DNA of 38,276 nt from Streptomyces cavernae (GCF_004023625.1 NZ_RPDJ01000058.1:1-38276); one strand, 5' to 3'; numbered from the stretch's first letter, positions 9,040-17,683 are shown. Notes: generated by a model not told the origin, from the letters alone. Program-made: numbers and translations.

Positions 9040-9177
9040 CTAGTACTCCAGCAGCACTTTGACGTTTTCCCTGTTCAGGGGCGGTTTGGGTGAGTGTAGC
9101 GGGCTGATTGCCGGCCGGTGTCCTCTTTCCCGGGCCGCCCCTCGATCTTGTGCAGCCGCCGCTGATTGTGACAGCGG
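9040..9177 (+). repeat. Left terminal inverted repeat of the IS701-like element
   Basis: Reads as the reverse complement of 11633-11770 over 138 bp with about four mismatches. Typical IS701-family terminal repeats are only tens of bases. The repeat ends 18 bp before the transposase start codon, so it should also carry the promoter. Confidence 0.85.
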
Positions 9178-10399
9178 TCCGGGCAGCCTCCTGACGTGAT
9201 CGACGAGCGTGCAGTTGAGATGTGGAACGACGAACTCGAGGAACTGTTCCTGCGTACCGGCCACCGCTTCAGGCGCGTCGAGCCGCGTCGCAGGATGCGT
9301 GACTACATCCGTGGACTACTGGGCCCGGTCGGCCGAAAAAACGGCTGGCAGCTGGCCGAGTACGCCGGACACCGCACACCCGACCGTCTCCAGCGGCTCC
9401 TGAACGGCGCCCGCTGGGACGCAGACGAACTCCGCGACGACCTCCAGCACTACGTAGCCGAACGGCTCGGCGAGCCCGACGGGATCCTCATCCTCGACGA
9501 CACCGGCTTCCCAAAGAAGGGCACCACCTCGGCCAGCGTGCAGCGCCAATACTCCGGCACCGCCGGCCGCACCGAGAACTGCCAGATCGGCGTGTTCGCC
9601 GCCTACGCCACCACACGCGGACGCGCCCTGGTGGACCGCGAGTTGTACCTGCCCAAGTCCTGGACCGACGACCGCGACCGCTGCCGCGCCGCGCACATCC
9701 CGGAAGAGCGGACCTTCGCCACCAAACCCGACCTGGCCAAGGCCATGGTGCTGCGGGCGATCGCCTCGCCGCTGCCGATCGCCTGGGTGGCCGCGGACGC
9801 CGCCTACGGTCAGGAATGGCGGCTGCGCCGCATGCTGGAGGAGACCGGCCTGGGCTATGTGCTCGCGGTCCCCAAGTCCCAGCAGGTGCCCCACTTCGGA
9901 CGCATCGACCACCCCCTCTCCCAGGCACCCGATGAAGCGTGGGAGCAACGTTCGTGCGGTGACGGCGCCAAGGGCCCGCGCGTCTACCACTGGGCCGCCC
10001 TGCAGATCACCTCCATCGAGGACTTCGACGGCGAGATGCCCACCCACCAGCGGTGGGCACTGGCCCGCCGTAGCATCAGCAAGCCCGAGGAGATCGCCTA
10101 CTACCTCTGTTACGCACCGCTTGGCACCACGGTCGAGCACCTGGTCCGCGTCGCCGGGACGCGCTGGGCCATCGAGGAAGCCTTGTGCGCCACGAGGCGC
10201 TCTGCCGTATCCCCGGTTCAACCGGGAGGAACTGGAGGGAGGTTCCTGGGTTCGATGGCTTACCTGATGCCGAAAGGCTTATAGGGACAAGAGCATGCCA
10301 GGAAATCAGCGACCGGGCCCAGACGCCAGGGGCGGTGCGTTGGGGAACCCGCGCGACATGGTGAAAGCTGCATTGCCTGAATCCCAATCTCCAGGGATG

Positions 10400-11233
10400 G
10401 AACTTCGCATCCTCCGGAACGGCCGCGAGGATCTCAAGCTGGAATTGTCCCAGGACAAGACGCTGATCACGCACGCCCGTACCAATAGGGCGCGTTTCCT
10501 CGGCTATGAGATCAGCGTGCAGCACGACGACAAGCAGCGCACGAAACGCGGCCAACGCGCCGTGAACGGAGCGATCAGCTTGCACGTGCCGACATCGATG
10601 ATCAAGGCCAAGATCGCCCTCTACTCCAAGCGCGGCAAACCCGCGCGCCGCTCCCAAGTGATCAACTTCAGCGACCACGACATCGTGCGGATCTACGGAG
10701 CCGAGTACCGAGGCGTCGTCCAGTACTACCTGCTCGCCGGTGATGTCCGACGACTACACCGGCTGCGGTGGGTCATGCTGACCTCCATGCTCAAAACGCT
10801 GGCCTCCAAGCACCACACGTCGGTCCGTAGGATCGCGGCCAAGCACAAGGCCAAAATCCAGACACCACACGGACCGCGCACGTGCTTCGAAGCCACCGTT
10901 GAACGCGGAAAAGGCAGCAGACCACTGGTCGCCAGGTTCGGCGGCATTCCACTGCGACGGCAAAAGAACGCGGTCATCACCGACCGCCACCCGGGTCGGC
11001 TCACCTACCCCCGCCGGCAACTGATCGACCGGCTACAACAGGGTAAGTGCGAGCTCTGTCAGCACATAGGCGAGGTGGAAGTCCACCACGTCCGCAACCT
11101 GAAGGAACTCGACCGAGCTGAACCCGCCCGTTGGAGACGAGTCATGGCCAAACGGCGCCGCAAGACCCTCGTGGTCTGCGCCGACTGCCACGACCACATC
11201 CACCACCGGGAATCCTTCCCGCTCACGCAGTAG
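10400..11233 (+). pseudogene. Intron-encoded maturase/HNH endonuclease fragment (reverse transcriptase deleted)
   Basis: About 277 codons. They start just after the missing YADD catalytic region (DLKLELSQDKTLITHAR, FLGYEI), continue through the thumb/maturase domain X (INFSDHDIVRIYGAEYRGVVQYYLLA, LASKHHTSVRRIAAKH) and end in an HNH domain with two zinc-binding pairs (CELC and CADC) around EVHHVRNL and HDHIHH. This is the standard C-terminal order of bacterial group II intron proteins. The reverse-transcriptase core is absent. An open frame extends back to 10295, but that part is intron RNA sequence, not family protein. Confidence 0.8.
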
Positions 11234-11241
11234 TCACCGGA

Positions 11242-11276
11242 GAGCCGGATGCCTGGAAAGCGGGCCCGTCCGGTTC
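11242..11276 (+). ncRNA. Group II intron domain V
   Basis: A 35-nt hairpin beginning GAGCCGGAT and ending GTCCGGTTC; the first eight bases pair with the last eight. It contains the AGC catalytic triad near the 5' end and a GAAA-type loop. Canonical domain V is 34 nt; here the loop appears one base longer (GAAAG), a possible defect. Confidence 0.75.
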
Positions 11277-11632
11277 GGAGGGAGGTCGCGCGGAAAAGGA
11301 CCAGCACACCTGGCACCTCGCCGCGCGGCCGACCCTACCCAGGCCGCGAAGAACGAGTGCGGCCTCGACCAGTACGAAGTCCGCCGCTATACCGGCTGGA
11401 TGCGGCACATCACCCTGGCCATACTGGCGCATGCCTTCCTGGCCGTCATGGCCGCCGACGCCGCGACAAAAGGGGCAGCAGAAACGATTCCTGCCTTGCA
11501 CCCCTCACCGTGCCAGAAGTTCGGCGGCTCCTGGCAACTGGCCACTCACCCCCTCGCCGTTCACCAGCCCCTCATCAGCGCACGCGCACTGAGATGGTCA
11601 CACTCGCGCAGACGACGCCAAGCCGTTGCCCG

Positions 11633-11770
11633 CCGCCGTCACTATCAGCGGCGGCTGCACACGATCGAGGGGCGGCCCGGGAAAGAGGACACCGGCCGGC
11701 AATCAGCCCACTACACTCACCCAAACCGCCCCTGAACAGGGAAAACGTCAAAGTGCTGCTGGAGTACTAG
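11633..11770 (-). repeat. Right terminal inverted repeat of the IS701-like element
   Basis: Inverted copy of 9040-9177. The transposase stop codon (11733-11735) lies inside it, so the last ~34 codons of the gene are duplicated in inverted form at the other end. Confidence 0.85.
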
Positions 11771-11825
11771 GCGCCCGGTCATCCGCCACCACCCCGGAGC
11801 CGACAACGCCTTCTCCGACCTGCAC

Positions 11826-13055
11826 CTACTCGTCCTGGAGGTTCAGCCAGTGCATCGCGTCCAGGGCGATGCCGACATTGGTGCCGTGCCGGTCCAGAGT
11901 GACGGGCAGGCGGTCTTCGGCGCGGCGAATGCGTTGCAGGATGGTGTTTCGGTGGGTGAACAGCAGCTCTGCTGTCCGGGATGCGTTGTACCGCTGGTGG
12001 ATAAACATGCGCAGCGTGTCACGTAGGTCTTGTGGGCCCGAGGCCAACGGGCCGAGAGTCGCGTAGATGAATTCGCGTAGCCGGGCTTCATCTCGGGCCA
12101 GCAAGAGGACGGCGGCCACGTCGTCATAGAAGGCGACCCGGTGCGCGTTGTTGCTCTGCACCAGCCGTTGGGTCTCCACCGCGCGGTCGTGGGTGCGTCG
12201 GAACCCGTCCACTCCCTCGTCCAATGAACCGATCGCAAGCCTGACGTCGCGGTGCGGGGCCAGAGCAGTCTCGAACCCCTCGGCCGAAACGGGGATTCCG
12301 GGCGTCAGCCACAGCCACAGCGACGAAGCGCTGGCATGAACGAGCAGCCGGCTTCTGGACTCCGCGGCCCGGCCGAGTTCGCTCGCCACCTGCACGAGGG
12401 CCGCGCGATCGGCGATCTGTGGTGGCGCCCAGAGGATCACCCCCAAATGTCTGGCTGAAAGCGAGTATCCGAGACTCTGATCAACACCGGTCACAGGAAC
12501 CGGTGCTCCACCCAGGATGAGATTGACCAGCTCAAGGCGTCTTACGTGCTCGTCGCCCGACAGAGCTGCGCGCTCCTGCTCCAGAATGTCGATCACGGCA
12601 GTGACTGAGCGGTCGACCCAGAGCGACAGTGAGCGCGAGGCCCGGTCAAGAGCGGGCTGCAGGACGGCGGTTTCATCGCACAGTGAAAATGCGATCCGCA
12701 TCAAGATGGACCACATCGCCTGTTGAGCGGCGTGGTTGGAAGCGCGGAAGGTGTCCTCCTCACCCCAGCGATACCCGTCGCGCGAGATGTTGACGATCTG
12801 GCTTGTCAGGTGGGGCTCCACGTCCCGCCACGGGTCCTCGTACATCGAGCGTGCCCAATGATGGGAATAGGCCCGGGTCGCCTCACCGATCGCCTCTGCA
12901 ATGGAGGGGTCCGATCCGAAGCGGGGATCGATCGCGTTGACAAGTGCGTCCTGGATCGGACGCAAGACGGAGGGATCGGCCAGGAATTCCTTGCACATGG
13001 TGCGTAGCAACTTTTCGGAGTCGCCCCGCAAATCGGCGCCATGCATAGCGCCCAC
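11826..13055 (-). CDS. PucR/CdaR-type transcriptional regulator
   Basis: A 409-aa cytoplasmic regulator. The N-terminal 150 residues are helical and unassigned. The middle is GGDEF-like (about 190-310), as in CdaR/PucR proteins. The C-terminus is the PucR helix-turn-helix (HTH_30): LRDTLRMFIHQRYNASRTAELLFTHRNTILQRIRRAEDRL, broken here only by its own residues around the recognition helix. Such proteins usually control nearby catabolic genes in response to a small molecule. The GTG at 13055 is chosen because GGAGGAGG lies about 6 nt upstream; ATG 13046 is an alternative, and longer frames have no ribosome site. It is divergent from the aldehyde dehydrogenase operon and is the best candidate for its regulator. 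A GTGCA-CTA-TGCAC palindrome sits 30 bp upstream. Confidence 0.82.
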   Translation of the reverse strand: MGAMHGADLRGDSEKLLRTMCKEFLADPSVLRPIQDALVNAIDPRFGSDPSIAEAIGEATRAYSHHWARSMYEDPWRDVEPHLTSQIVNISRDGYRWGEEDTFRASNHAAQQAMWSILMRIAFSLCDETAVLQPALDRASRSLSLWVDRSVTAVIDILEQERAALSGDEHVRRLELVNLILGGAPVPVTGVDQSLGYSLSARHLGVILWAPPQIADRAALVQVASELGRAAESRSRLLVHASASSLWLWLTPGIPVSAEGFETALAPHRDVRLAIGSLDEGVDGFRRTHDRAVETQRLVQSNNAHRVAFYDDVAAVLLLARDEARLREFIYATLGPLASGPQDLRDTLRMFIHQRYNASRTAELLFTHRNTILQRIRRAEDRLPVTLDRHGTNVGIALDAMHWLNLQDE

Positions 13056-13081
13056 ACTACCCCTCCTCCCTGTGCCTTGCG

Positions 13082-13097
13082 CCTGTGCACTATGCAC
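13082..13097. promoter_or_regulatory. Operator-like palindrome in the PucR/aldehyde-dehydrogenase divergent region
   Basis: GTGCA (13085-13089), spacer CTA, TGCAC (13093-13097), preceded by CC. A further TGCAC half-site lies at 13117-13122 (TGTGCAC). The 9-mer CCTGTGCAC at 13082-13090 recurs in the perfect palindrome at 27996-28009 in front of the second aldehyde dehydrogenase. It may be a PucR-protein site. Confidence 0.4.
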
Positions 13098-13223
13098 TGG
13101 TCTCCCGGGTAATGATGTGCACTCCAACATTGAGTGGCGCCTGTCACAGGTCGACCATGAGTGCGTCGGTGCACTCGGCCGGCCCCGCGATCGGACAAAG
13201 GCGAACGACGATGGGAGAGTCAG

Positions 13224-13547
13224 GTGACTCGTGTGCTAGGGCCCCGGACTGAAGCGCGATTCAGATCAGGTGATGGCGAGCGTGAAGCAACGCTCTTCCG
13301 TCCCGCCGCTTCCGACGATCGAGGGGCCCTACCGATCGTCGTGCTCGCGCGCGGAATCTCTGGGGTCAAGAGCCACCCGCGAGTCGAGATCCCCGCGCTG
13401 CTCTCCCTCTACCAGGCCGGCCGGTTGAACCTGGACGAGCTGATCACCACCAAGTACCGGCTCGAAGACATCAATCAGGAGTACCAGGACATGAAAGAAG
13501 CCAAGAACATTCGCGGCATGATGATCCACACGGACGCCGACCGTTGA
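13224..13547 (+). pseudogene. In-frame fusion of alpha/beta-hydrolase N-terminus and zinc alcohol dehydrogenase C-terminus
   Basis: A 107-codon frame starting at GTG 13224. Residues ~1-45 (FRSGDGER.ATLFRPAA, LPIVVLARGISGVK) match the opening of small alpha/beta hydrolases, where the usual motif is VVLAHGFSGVK; the oxyanion-loop His is replaced by Arg. Residues ~48-107 (RVEIPALLSLYQAGRLNLDELITTKYRLEDINQ... KNIRGMMI) are the last 60 residues of a medium-chain, NDMA-dependent-type alcohol dehydrogenase, without catalytic zinc ligands or the Rossmann core. A deletion near 13360 evidently joined two genes. Neither enzyme can be active. The stop codon overlaps the TTG start of the aldehyde dehydrogenase (TTGA), so translation of this remnant may still drive the next gene. 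Confidence 0.7.
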
Positions 13548-15016
13548 GCGCCCCGGCCTACATCGGCACCCCCGTAGGCGGCCAGGTGCTGGACCGGACG
13601 TCCCTGTACATCGACGGTGAGTGGGTGGCCTCGGCCGGGACCGACAGGATCGAGGTACTGAACCCGGCCACCGAGGAAGTGATCGCCCAGGTCACGGCCG
13701 GGACACCGGCGGACGTGGATCGCGCGGTGGCCGCTGCGCGCCGGGCGCTGCCGGCCTGGTCGGCCCGGCCGCCGGGCGAGCGGGCGGACTACCTGGAGAA
13801 AGCCCACGAGGCGCTGGTGGCCCGGACCGACGAGATCGCGGCGCTGATCTCCCGAGACATGGGGATGCCGCTGCAGGCCGCCGCATCCATACAGGTCGGC
13901 CTGCCTGCCTTCAACCTGGCGAACTTCGCCCGGCTGGCCCGGAACTTCACGTTCGACGGCCCCGAGGTCGGCAACTCCCTGATCGTGCGGGAACCGATCG
14001 GTGTGGTCGGCTGCATCACCCCCTGGAACTTCCCGCTGCACCAGATCGTGCTGAAGGTGGCGGCTGCGCTCGCGGCCGGCTGCACGGTGGTGGTCAAGCC
14101 GACCGAGGTGGCTCCGCTGGCGGGTCATGCGCTGGCCTCGATCTTCGACGACATCGGCCTGCCGGCCGGGGTTTTCAACCTGCTCAGCGGATTCGGCCCG
14201 GTGGTCGGCGAGGCGCTGGCGGCGCATCCCGGGGTCGACATGGTGTCGTTCACCGGCTCCACCCGGGCCGGGAAGCGGGTCGCGGTGGTGGCGGCCGAGA
14301 CGGTCAAGCGGGTCGCTCTGGAGCTCGGCGGGAAGTCGGCCAACGTGCTGCTCGACGATGCCGACTTCGAGCGGGCGGTAGCCGACGGCCTGGCCAAGTG
14401 TTACGTCAATTCCGGTCAGACCTGCTCGGCGCTGACCCGGATGCTGGTGCCGGTCGACCGGCTGGCCGAGGCGGAGCAGATCGCCGCCCGGGTGGCCGGC
14501 GAGTACCGGCACGGCGATCCGTCCGACCCGGGGACCCGGCTGGGGCCGCTGGTCAGCTCGGTCCAGCTGGAGCGAGTCCGGTCGTACATCCAGAAGGGTA
14601 TCGACGAGGGCGCAACTCTGGTCGCCGGCGGGGTGGAGAGCGGGCGCGACCCTGCCGACCTGGGCCGGGGGTACTACGTGCCGGCCACCGTGTTCTCCGG
14701 CGTCACCCCGGGGATGACGATCGCCCGCGAGGAGATCTTCGGCCCGGTCCTGTCGATCATGCCGTACCAGGATGAGGACGACGCCGTGCGGATCGCCAAC
14801 GACACCGAGTACGGCCTGGCCGGCGGGGTTTGGTCGGCCGATCCGGAACGAGCGCTGCGGGTGGCCCGGCGCCTGCGGGCCGGTCAGATCGAGGTGAACG
14901 GGGGCGCGTACAACCCGGGCGCGCCGTTCGGCGGGTACAAGCAGTCCGGCGTCGGCCGCGAGGGCGGCGCTCAGGGACTGGAGGAGTTTCTGGAGACCAA
15001 GGCGATCCAGCGCTGA
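13544..15016 (+). CDS. NAD(P)-dependent aldehyde dehydrogenase
   Basis: A 490-aa cytosolic enzyme of the ALDH superfamily that oxidises an aldehyde to the acid. Landmarks are the oxyanion Asn162 in CITPWNFPLH, the general base Glu260 in VALELGGKSAN, the nucleophile Cys294 in NSGQTCSA, the cofactor loop FTGSTRAGK and EEIFGPVLS near the C-terminus. Length is normal for the family. The start is TTG 13544, overlapping the upstream stop (TTGA). The substrate is unknown; the attached alcohol-dehydrogenase tail suggests that the ancestral operon oxidised an alcohol through an aldehyde to an acid. It is followed 46 bp later by the DUF2236 gene. Confidence 0.9.
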   Translation: MSAPAYIGTPVGGQVLDRTSLYIDGEWVASAGTDRIEVLNPATEEVIAQVTAGTPADVDRAVAAARRALPAWSARPPGERADYLEKAHEALVARTDEIAALISRDMGMPLQAAASIQVGLPAFNLANFARLARNFTFDGPEVGNSLIVREPIGVVGCITPWNFPLHQIVLKVAAALAAGCTVVVKPTEVAPLAGHALASIFDDIGLPAGVFNLLSGFGPVVGEALAAHPGVDMVSFTGSTRAGKRVAVVAAETVKRVALELGGKSANVLLDDADFERAVADGLAKCYVNSGQTCSALTRMLVPVDRLAEAEQIAARVAGEYRHGDPSDPGTRLGPLVSSVQLERVRSYIQKGIDEGATLVAGGVESGRDPADLGRGYYVPATVFSGVTPGMTIAREEIFGPVLSIMPYQDEDDAVRIANDTEYGLAGGVWSADPERALRVARRLRAGQIEVNGGAYNPGAPFGGYKQSGVGREGGAQGLEEFLETKAIQR

Positions 15017-15062
15017 TGCTTGACGAAATCACCACGCCCGATCATGAACCCGAGGAGGACAC

Positions 15063-16025
15063 GTGACTACCAGGGAGAAGCCGCGCAAGTGGATCAACGC
15101 CGAGATCGAGGCGCTCGACCCGGACGTCGACCATGCCCGGATCTGGCAGCTCGGCAACGCCTACCGGACCAGCCCGATGATCCTCAACATGGCGGTGTGC
15201 CAGGGCTTCCTGCGGCTCGTCGGGCCGGGCAGCGGCGCACGCACACTCGTCCGCGGCGGCAAGGGCAAGGTCGTCCTGCACCAGCAGCGTCGTATAGAGG
15301 GCACCATGCACGCGGTGTGGACCTGGTACCTCGGCGAGGGTGCGCACGACCCGAGCGTGCGTGAGTCCGTCGAACGGGTCAACCGGCAGCACGACGCCTG
15401 GGCGGGGAAGTACCCCGACGCGATCCTGGACGTACGCCAGTACACGTACACGATCTGCATCCTCGCCGCCGAGCCGCACCGGGTGATGCAGCGGCTCGGT
15501 CTGCCCGGCTTCAGCGCCAAGGAGCAGCGGGCCGCCTACCGGCACTGGTCGCAGATCGCCGGGCTGTTCCGCATCGGTTCGGACCAGGGCGTCCCGTTGC
15601 CGGCGGACTTCGACGGGATGCTCGCCTTCCTCGCCGACTTCGAGCGCAACGACTACTCGACCGCTCCGGAGAGCAACGTCGTCGCCGAGGCGATGCTGCA
15701 GCAGTTCTGCGACCGCTGGTTCCCCCGCCCGTTGCACGGGCTCGGTCGTGCCCTCGTGCTGTCCCTTGCCACCCCGGACCTGCTCGCCGTCCACGGGCTC
15801 AAGGGTCCGCGACCGCTCGTGGTCCGGACCCTGCGGCGGACACTGCGCACGCTCATCACCGTCCAGGTCCGGTGGGCGCCCGACCCGGTCGAGGTGGCGC
15901 CGATCCGCGCCGCGTTCGCCGAGCCCCGCCCGGAGACCCCGATGGGCGGTCGGCTCAAGGCCGCCCTGTCCGGCATGAGGGGACAACGGCCCGCGCCGAA
16001 CGGGTCGACGAGTACGGACGTCTGA
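15063..16025 (+). CDS. MpaB/DUF2236-family (latex-clearing-protein-like) oxygenase
   Basis: A 320-aa protein of the DUF2236 family. Members include mycophenolate-pathway MpaB and rubber oxygenase Lcp, which are haem-dependent oxidative enzymes. Visible family features are the early RTSPMILNM region, HAVWTWYLGEGAHDPSVRESVERVNRQHDAW (central His/Arg helix), TYTICILAAEPHRVMQRLGLPGF and YRHWSQIAGLFRI. No signal peptide is visible. GTG 15063 has GAGGAGG a few bases upstream. It is probably co-transcribed with the aldehyde dehydrogenase. The substrate cannot be read from the sequence, and many relatives are unstudied. Confidence 0.8.
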   Translation: MTTREKPRKWINAEIEALDPDVDHARIWQLGNAYRTSPMILNMAVCQGFLRLVGPGSGARTLVRGGKGKVVLHQQRRIEGTMHAVWTWYLGEGAHDPSVRESVERVNRQHDAWAGKYPDAILDVRQYTYTICILAAEPHRVMQRLGLPGFSAKEQRAAYRHWSQIAGLFRIGSDQGVPLPADFDGMLAFLADFERNDYSTAPESNVVAEAMLQQFCDRWFPRPLHGLGRALVLSLATPDLLAVHGLKGPRPLVVRTLRRTLRTLITVQVRWAPDPVEVAPIRAAFAEPRPETPMGGRLKAALSGMRGQRPAPNGSTSTDV

Positions 16026-16173
16026 CGTGTCGGCCGGGACCGGTGCACGGTCGTCGGGATCCTCGCCCCGTCCGCACCGGCTCCCGAACTCGACCCCGCG
16101 GCGGTCGTCGGCCGGCTACCGTCCCCCGCCGGGCGGTCGCGGCCGGCCTCGCCTCGACCCTTGTGAGGGGCCG

Positions 16174-16194
16174 CTGCCGGCCTGAACCCGGCAG
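16174..16194. terminator. Weak stem-loop between convergent genes
   Basis: CTGCCGG (16174-16180), 7-nt loop, CCGGCAG (16188-16194). It lies in the 265-bp gap between the DUF2236 gene and the convergent MarR gene. Otherwise this gap shows no gene. Confidence 0.35.
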
Positions 16195-16290
16195 TCCGTG
16201 CTGCCCGGATCGCTCCGACCGAGGCGCTGGCGACGCCGTCAGCCGCCACCGCGCGGGCCGCCGCCTCACCCACCGGTTCGTTGCGAAGGC

Positions 16291-16860
16291 TCACGGCGTG
16301 CCGACGTCACCGTTCACCACTCGGGTGGCGTCCGTGATCGTGCTGACCTCATGCCGACGGATCTTCCGCAGCAGCCGGACCAGGGTGCCGCGCTCGCGGG
16401 CGGTCAGGGCTCGGGCCCACTCGGCCTCGCGGGCGTTGTTGCGTGCGAAGAGCTCACCGACCACGTCGTGTCCGTAGTCGGTGAGCTGGACGGTGACGGA
16501 CCGGCCGTCCTTGTCCGACCTGCTGCGCTGGATGAGTGCCTTGCGTTCCAGGGTGTTGAGCACCGCCGAAACGCTGGCCTGGGAGACGTTGGTCAGCCGG
16601 GCGAGCTGCAGCGGGGTCAGTTCGCCGATCGTCTTGACCGCGAACAGGGCACGAAAGCTCGCCCAGGTGAGGCCGGCCGGGCGCTGGACGCTGACCTCGA
16701 AGTCCTGCTGGAGCCGTTCAGCCGCTCTGACCAGTCCGAAGATCATGAGCATGGCGTCGATGTCCGCGTCCGGCGCGAAGGATCGTATGGCCTCGGCGGC
16801 CTGGGCGTCGGCCTCGGCCGGATCGCCGGGGATCGGGAGCTGGGACTGGCTCGGCTGCAT
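16291..16860 (-). CDS. MarR-family transcriptional regulator
   Basis: A 189-aa winged-helix regulator. A helical dimerisation segment (residues ~35-60) leads into the DNA-binding domain: LTPLQLARLTNVSQASVSAVLNTLERKALI (helix-turn-helix) and RSRSDKDGRSVTVQLTDYG (wing), then a C-terminal dimerisation helix. It is slightly longer than the usual 140-160 aa because of a ~30-residue polar N-terminal tail. MarR proteins of aromatic catabolism are typically repressors released by a phenolic ligand. Its promoter region carries a perfect 14-bp palindrome (16894-16907), and relatives of that sequence lie before the oxidase, SDR, NTF2 and aldehyde-dehydrogenase genes. It is therefore the likely repressor of the whole cluster. 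It lies 79 bp downstream of the SDR gene on the same strand. Confidence 0.88.
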   Translation of the reverse strand: MQPSQSQLPIPGDPAEADAQAAEAIRSFAPDADIDAMLMIFGLVRAAERLQQDFEVSVQRPAGLTWASFRALFAVKTIGELTPLQLARLTNVSQASVSAVLNTLERKALIQRSRSDKDGRSVTVQLTDYGHDVVGELFARNNAREAEWARALTARERGTLVRLLRKIRRHEVSTITDATRVVNGDVGTP

Positions 16861-16893
16861 GAAGGGACTCTGTCCTCACCCTAGGAGAAGTTA

Positions 16894-16907
16894 CTGAGAG
16901 GTCTCAG
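16894..16907. promoter_or_regulatory. Putative MarR operator 1 (marR promoter)
   Basis: CTGAGAGGTCTCAG, a perfect inverted repeat with 6-bp arms, 34 bp upstream of the MarR start codon. It is the most symmetrical member of a family of similar sites in this window (17709, 17743, 18442, 27937), with consensus CTnAGAnnTCTnAG. Confidence 0.55.
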
Positions 16908-16939
16908 AATATCGCCGGCTCGCCGCACATCCTGCCCGG

Positions 16940-17683
16940 CTACGACGCGGTGGCCCCCGCGTCCACGGGCAGAGCGGTCCCCGTCACGAAGGAGGACGCG
17001 TCGGAGCAGAGCCAGAGCACGGCATCGGCGATCTCCTCCGGTTCGGCGAACCGCTTGATCGCCTGGGGGGCTACGGCCTGCGCCTGGAGTTCGGGCGGCA
17101 GAGCGGCGGTCATGTCGGTGCGGACCGCCGCCGGGCAGACCGCGTTGACCCGGATGTTCCGGTCCGCGCACTCGATGGCGGCGGTCTTGGTCAGACCGAT
17201 GACGGCATGCTTGCTCGCGGAGTAGGCGGCGCCCTGGGGAAGGCCGATGAGCCCGGCGAGCGACGCGGTGTTGACGATCGCACCGCCACCCGACGCGGCC
17301 ATGAGGGGGATCTGGGCCCGCAGCCCGTGCCAGACCCCTTTCAGGTTCACGGCGAGGCTACGGTCGAAGGCCGCCTCGTCGGTGTCGGTGACGCTGCCCA
17401 GCACGGCGATACCCGCGTTGTTGTGCGCGAAGTCCAGCCGCCCGTACGTCTCTGCCACGGTCGCCGCGAGTGCGGTGCACTCGTCGGCCTCGGTGACGTC
17501 GCACGCGACGAACAGTGCCCGTCCGCCGGCCTGCTCGACCAGCCGCACGGTCTCCAGTCCGGCGGCGCGGCGGCTGCCCAGGTCGGCGACGACGACCGCC
17601 GCCCCGGCGCGCCCGAATGCCACGGCGGCGGCTCGTCCGATGCCGCCTGCCGCGCCGGTGACCAGCCCGGCCTTGCCCTTCAT
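16940..17683 (-). CDS. Short-chain dehydrogenase/reductase (SDR), copy 1
   Basis: A 247-aa classical SDR, an NAD(P)-dependent oxidoreductase. Landmarks are the cofactor loop TGAAGGIGRA (about 9-18), an Asp after the second strand (VVVADL) that favours NAD, NNAG at 88-91, Ser141 in NTASLAG, and Tyr154-x3-Lys158 in AYSASKHA. Start ATG 17683 has GGAG 6 nt upstream; an ATG four codons earlier (17695) is only 1 nt from its GGAGG. The SDR at 26677-27441 is a paralogue across its full length and also starts MKGK.GLVTG. Divergent from the NTF2-like gene, it shares that operator region, and it precedes marR on the same strand. It may oxidise a benzylic alcohol; the substrate is inferred from context only. 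Confidence 0.88.
   Translation of the reverse strand: MKGKAGLVTGAAGGIGRAAAVAFGRAGAAVVVADLGSRRAAGLETVRLVEQAGGRALFVACDVTEADECTALAATVAETYGRLDFAHNNAGIAVLGSVTDTDEAAFDRSLAVNLKGVWHGLRAQIPLMAASGGGAIVNTASLAGLIGLPQGAAYSASKHAVIGLTKTAAIECADRNIRVNAVCPAAVRTDMTAALPPELQAQAVAPQAIKRFAEPEEIADAVLWLCSDASSFVTGTALPVDAGATAS

Larger units (their letters stand above)
10185..11338 (+). mobile_element. Group II intron, internally deleted
   Basis: The 5' end is GTGCG at 10185-10189 (consensus GUGYG) and the 3' end is ...CTAC at 11335-11338 (consensus AY). Removing this segment restores the transposase frame. A domain V-like hairpin lies at 11242-11276, followed by a domain VI-like stem before the 3' end. Between them is the C-terminal part of the intron-encoded protein. 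Only about 215 nt precede the protein remnant, too little for domains I-III plus the reverse-transcriptase coding region, so a large internal deletion has occurred. The intron probably cannot move on its own and may not splice. Confidence 0.85.
9196..11735 (+). pseudogene. IS701-family transposase, interrupted by a group II intron
   Basis: The 5' exon (9196-10184) encodes 329 residues plus two bases, and the 3' exon (11339-11735) completes 461 aa. DDE landmarks are LILDDTGFPKKG (first Asp), AWVAADAAYGQ (second Asp) and RWAIEEA joined across the intron to FQAAKNECGLDQYEVR, which contains the catalytic-Glu region. Joining GCC-TT to C-CAG restores the family sequence AFQAAKNECG exactly. Unspliced, the frame reads on to a stop at 10284 and yields a 362-aa product without the C-terminal domain. 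GTG 9196 is the only start near the expected N-terminus (MIDERAVEMWNDEL). The last codons overlap the right inverted repeat. Activity depends on intron splicing. Confidence 0.85.
9040..11770 (+). mobile_element. IS701-like insertion sequence carrying a group II intron
   Basis: A complete-looking element. Inverted ends beginning TACTCCAGCAGCACTTTG are flanked on both sides by CTAG (9040-9043 and 11767-11770), a plausible 4-bp target duplication. Inside are an IS701-type DDE transposase gene and a 1154-nt group II intron splitting it. Without the intron the element would be about 1.57 kb, a normal size for the family. The long terminal repeats are unusual. Confidence 0.8.

Noticed and set aside
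10295..10399. Start of the intron protein at 10295
   Set aside because: The 35 codons before residue DLKLEL have no similarity to the reverse-transcriptase domain; they are open only because the intron RNA sequence lacks stops there.
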